This document shows, in pieces, positions 60,183 through 64,000 of a stretch of DNA of 64,000 nt (position 1 is its first letter; every line of letters starts with the position of its first letter). The stretch is from Pyropia yezoensis. Taxonomy: Eukaryota > Rhodophyta > Bangiophyceae > Bangiales > Bangiaceae. The notes under the pieces are model-generated. The model was not told the DNA's origin. It searched no databases and saw only the letters and a list, made by a program, of their open reading frames with translations. Where the stretch lies: NCBI GenBank assembly GCA_009829735.1, contig CM020620.1, positions 2,917,447 through 2,981,446 on the forward strand, read 5' to 3'. Made by a program: the position numbers and the translations under genes.

Positions 60183-63100
60183 AGCACACAGGAAGACGAT
60201 AGAGATATTTAATCCAACAGGATGATCGCGTCTGTCGTCTCGCCTTGCACCTTGTTGACACCCTTTTCACAAAGCAAACATCCGTCCAGCACCACGTCAG
60301 CGTTTGCACGGTCGCCCCAGTCCGAGTCGCAGCCTGATTGGTCCATTGCTTCGCCGGGGAGGTGTCGGTACGTGGCCTGACCGCGGATGACTATGGTATT
60401 CAGGATGGCCGTGAGGCGCTGGCACTGTATCCTTCTCGCGGGACAATCTGACCACGGCGGGCAAATATGACAGGCCAGAGTATCACCAGTTTCATAGTGT
60501 TTACATGGGAACCTGCGTCCGTCAGATGGTCCACAAGGTCCCCCATGGACCGTCAAAGCGCGCAAAGGGAGAGGCAGAAGGGCGAGCAATGATCGCCGTG
60601 GTCGCTAAATAAAAATATTAGACCCGTACAGGCGAGGAGCTCTTGTTCACGTCCTCGCGGGGTGTAGGGGGTGGACCCAAACGTGGAGGTCAACAGAGGT
60701 TACAGTACTGTATGTACGGAGGCGCGGAGAGCCCCAGCCAGAAATCCGAGCAAGTGTTGTCTTGTTTTTTTTTTGCTGTTTTTTTGGACTGGATTTCCAA
60801 CGAGGTGACCTGTACATATAGTACAGTACACTGTACGTGTATGGCCTCCTCAGCGGCCAATGCGGTGTCCTGGTTTGGGACATGCTACAGCACAGCGGTA
60901 GAAGATCAGCCGACTGGGGCGGGCGAGGGCCCAGCTGGGTGCCACCTGCATCGAGTCTCTCAGCCAATGGGAATTCATTCCGTGACTTTGTCCGGACCAG
61001 ATTTACCATCCCTACACTGATGCTCCCCTGCATGAGGCCGTTCCGCTGCCAGCCGTTCCACAGGCGGCGACGACCGCGCAACAGCCTGCCGCGCATCGCG
61101 TGAGCGCGGTGTGGTCGAGAGTTATCGTGATCGCAAATGGCCAGCCGTGTCTCGCCCTCGGTCAAGGACGTGCGCACCGCCACGGGGGACCCTCCGAGGT
61201 GCGGAGTCGGGCTGTGATGGCGGTGGCGGGGCCGGGTAGTGGCTGCACAGACGGGGCGGTTAGGTCGGTGGGAGGGAGTGCGCGGGGCGGCGACGTTGGT
61301 GGGGGGGGGTTGAGGCGGGGCGGGGTGGAGGGGCCCAGCCGGACACGGCGTCTTCTAGCGAAAAAGTTGGCCCGTTCCTGATTAATTGTCATCTGCTGGG
61401 CACACGCGCAGGGCCGAAGAGTGGGGTTGAGGGGGGGGTTGTGTGGGCCGTGCGTCCGCACCGTGTGTAAATGACCTCGACGACATCATGCCATGATGGC
61501 AAAGCAAGGCGGCCCTCGGGCGGGACGGGGCGGGAAGCGTGGGGGAGCGGGAGGGGGGGGGGGGGGGGGGGGGGGGGGTGCCCGCTCCCCATCCCCGGGG
61601 ACCACAGCCGCGGCTGATGGGTGGGTGAGGGTCGTATGTACAAACCGCGATTCCCCGTGCCCCACGAGTCCTTCGCAGCGACTGATGGGTGGGGGAGGGT
61701 CGTATCTACAAACCGCGATTCCCCGTGCCCCACGTGTCCATCGGCAGGTGGTACCGCCCGTGTGCATTGTCCGAGGCCTGTTATCACAACGGCTTGGTGT
61801 GGCACCCGCGTCGAAATTGCACCCCCCCGTTGGCCCTGGTGCACCACAGCGGGCGACGAGACGCGCCACGTGAAAAGCAAAGCCACACCCTGATTGGATG
61901 GTACGAAATTACCCGTCTCTGTGAGACGGGGCCCCTGGAGAAGGCAAAGGGGCGTCCGGGGCACGCTCCCACGCCCGCCTCCGACTGACACGGGGTGGGG
62001 GGGGGGGGGGGTCGCGTATGGGTGTCCGAGCAAGCAGCGCTTGCTTCCACATCATCGGGCGCGCGTCCGTGCTGGTCTCGCGTGAGTCTGTTGTCAATGG
62101 AGCTCTGGAACCCTCCCTCCCATGCACCGTCCAAAAACGCGGCTTCACAGGCCACCCGCGCACCCACGTCCTGGGAGGCTGTGGACAGGCCCCACACGCA
62201 CACTGTACGTGGATCGCCAATCGGTCCACATGCGCGCGGCTCGAGCGCGCATCGCGATGCGCACAGTAAAAACGAGCACACGGCCGCAAATCGCATCTTT
62301 TTGCACCTCAGCGGCGACACGGTCACGTTCGCCGATACTGAGAACCAATGTGGGGCCCGGGGCCCGGCTGCAGTGGGGGGCATACAGTGCTGGCCCTTGT
62401 CGCGGGGGGGCCGTTGCACACACATAGAGCATGTCGCCTCAGCCGCCTGGGGCGGCCTGGTCCCCACCCCCACCCACACACAACTCGCCGCCGGGGTTAG
62501 ACGCTTCCCGGAGAGCGCCCCGCCCGGCCCTTCTCTCTCAACCGTCATTGGAGGCGCACCCCGTCCCGGATTTTTTGCCCGTGACGGATGATGGTTGCGC
62601 TTGTCGAGCACTGTGGACGGCCCACGTATGTGCTACGCGGCGCCGGGGGCGCGCGGCTTCGTACTAATCCCCAGCCGCCCATGGCGGGTGAAGGGGGGGC
62701 TTGACTAGTATTGGGGGCGGCCGCGGCCAGCACCCTGCAGCGCATGGTGCGGGCGGGCGTGCCCGGGCCCTGCAGCTCCTCTCCTCCCTTTACCATGGGC
62801 GGGGCCCGCAGGCAAGGTGGACAAACGCGTGGCGTGAAAAAAATGGTCACGCACGGGAGGGTGCTGTGCGTGGTCGAGGAACGTGCTCCTGGAGGGGCGC
62901 TTGTGTAGCCGATCCGCCCTTACGGACGCGCTCTCTGTGGCACACGCCTGTGCACAGGCAGCCTCTGTGGTATAAAACTCGATCCTCTCAGACACGTGTC
63001 AATATCCCTCGGGGGAAAGGGACAGGTAACACAGAAAGGGGAACTACGAGAATGGTATGCCTGTTGCCTCACGTGCCTGCTCGCAGAGCAAACAGATACG

Positions 63101-63240
63101 CACGGTAGTGCACACGGGGAAGAGGAAAGCAAACGCGCAGTTGTCTTTTTCCTGAGGGCGCGGGCCAAGGGCGCCTCGCTGTCCCTCTTAACGTGCATCT
63201 GGGGGAGCCTCGGCACGTTGGCCAGGTAGCCCCCCCATAA
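60183..63240. other. About 3 kb without a supported gene
   Basis: It contains G runs (61553-61578 and 61998-62010), a 68-bp direct repeat (61614-61681 and from 61682, with GTCGTATGTACAAACCGCGA), and GTAC-rich sequence around 60700-60840 (ACAGTACTGT and AGTACAGTACACTGTAC). Weak open frames on both strands lack recognisable features. Confidence 0.5.
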
Positions 63241-63246
63241 CCCCGA

Positions 63247-63288
63247 GTGGCCCCGACCCGAGTCTAACCTCGTCAGGTCGGGGGCCAC
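63247..63288. repeat. Inverted repeat (hairpin) upstream of the right-edge gag-like ORF
   Basis: GTGGCCCCGACC (63247-63258) pairs with GGTCGGGGGCCAC (63276-63288), with one extra G and a loop of 17 bases. It may lie in or near the LTR of the element that starts here. Confidence 0.7.
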
Positions 63289-63479
63289 TATCACTACTAA
63301 TTCTATTCCCACTCACTAATCTCACACTCGAATTCTCTCAAATCAAGTCCCTCACAAGTATGCAAAAACCCATCAGCAATCCCTCTCTCACGTGTGGATA
63401 GCGTAGTCCACCGCATCCCAGTGCCGGGCACGGGCCACGGCCGCCAACCATCACCACACGGCGGGCGTGTTCTGGCACC

Positions 63480-63496
63480 TGGTGCCCTCTGGTTGT
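63480..63496 (+). other. Possible primer binding site of the right-edge retroelement
   Basis: TGGTGCCCTCTGG begins two bases after a CA that could end an LTR (63476-63477). It is upstream of a gag-like ATG. Without the second LTR this is tentative. Confidence 0.3.
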
Positions 63497-63720
63497 AGTC
63501 CCGGGTCGGCGCCAAGTCGGGGCCAGGGATGCTACATAGCTCCCTCCCTAGTCCGGCACGTCCTCGGGCCGAACCAGGTGCCACCGTGCATAGCCTCGAG
63601 CACATCCACACCGGTGCCGAGGTCGAGCGTCTTCACCCTGGTCACGATCACCTGCTCCGGTTCTCTGCCCCCCTTCTCTCCTTCACCTTGGCCCTCGCGT
63701 TCCCCCGGAGTCTGGACGTC

Positions 63721-64000
63721 ATGTCCAGTTCCGAGATCCAAGCTGGGCCCGTGGTTCCGGCGGCGAGTGTTGCGGAGGAGAACTCGGGTAGTCGCGCCCC
63801 TCTCCTGCCTCCGGTTCCTCGGGTGTCGATGTCGGCGCCGGTCGCCACGGCGGGGACGGATCGGGTTCCCCCGGCTTCTGTGATGCACCCGGTCGAGACC
63901 CCCCCGGTGGGTCTCCCGGAGATGCTTCTTGGGCAGGACCCTGTGGCGGCCCGGCGATACTCCACGGTGGTCGGCAACGCCGGCGCGGCCCAGTGCCAGC
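63721..64000 (+). CDS. Gag-like ORF start, cut by window edge
   Basis: ATG at 63721 (MSSSEIQAGPVVPAASVAEE) opens a frame that is uninterrupted to the window end. It is Pro/Val/Ser/Ala-rich, like the N-termini of the Gag proteins of elements A and C. The upstream sequence has LTR-like features (hairpin, possible primer site). It is only 93 codons long here, so a retroelement Gag is a likely but unproven reading. Confidence 0.45.
   Translation, partial: MSSSEIQAGPVVPAASVAEENSGSRAPLLPPVPRVSMSAPVATAGTDRVPPASVMHPVETPPVGLPEMLLGQDPVAARRYSTVVGNAGAAQCQ

Noticed and set aside
60647-61183. A 178-codon minus-strand frame
   Set aside because: No domain, odd composition (poly-Lys from a T run), and overlap with sequence that looks like repeats and GTAC-rich spacer.

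Overview
This is a GC-rich eukaryotic nuclear window. The evidence is three or more Ty3/gypsy chromodomain retrotransposons, C-rich splice-acceptor-like sequences, a SET domain, an Upf1-like helicase, and very long C/G homopolymers. I see no bacterial gene order. An alga with a GC-rich genome would fit, but the host cannot be named from this window alone. Many long open frames here are shadows in other frames and were left out.

Layout. Positions 1-5.3 kb hold minus-strand Ty3/gypsy sequence (element A). A pol tail and a convergent plus-strand ORF meet an LTR, which is followed by gag and by protease running off the left edge. Positions 5.28-12.57 kb hold a decayed second element (B) with LTR copies, gag, broken pol and an embedded C2H2 zinc-finger ORF. 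Its 5' LTR truncates a zinc-knuckle gene (12.57-14.26 kb). Positions 14.3-17.2 kb are non-coding, with an 81-base C run, a 147-bp duplication and an array of palindromes. A helicase locus runs on the minus strand from 24.09 to 17.40 kb, from a repeated promoter-like module at 24.2-25.1 kb. A coiled-coil gene (26.3-27.4 kb, plus strand) converges on a large DNA methyltransferase-SET fusion (31.8-27.6 kb, minus strand). A second palindrome cluster lies at 32.2-32.4 kb.

From 47.8 to 32.7 kb on the minus strand lies one broken giant gene. It has an RGG/SR-rich N-terminus, a ParB/sulfiredoxin-like domain, a Gly-Asp linker and a region resembling a 2-oxoglutarate dioxygenase. It is split by a young 10,157-bp Ty3/gypsy element (C, 33,919-44,075) with 645-bp LTRs and the 5-bp target duplication CTAGG. 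The reading frame closes exactly across the insertion. Its promoter module at 47.9-48.5 kb is the same family as that of the helicase locus. Positions 50-51 kb hold a gene with a SUMO-interaction-like motif. Positions 51.7-56.7 kb are minisatellites, including an 87-bp repeat grown from a second ParB-like gene. Positions 57.7-60.1 kb hold two convergent paralogues. From 60.2 to 63.2 kb I see no gene, and the right edge starts another gag-like ORF.

How it may fit together (inference): a DNA methyltransferase/SET writer, a dioxygenase-like eraser candidate, ParB-like proteins, a helicase and a SUMO-interaction protein share the locus. Three of the loci share one 5' module, and the intergenic spaces carry one palindrome family. 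This looks like an undescribed large mobile or chromatin-modifying gene system, now partly decayed and invaded by retrotransposons. Its ends were not found.
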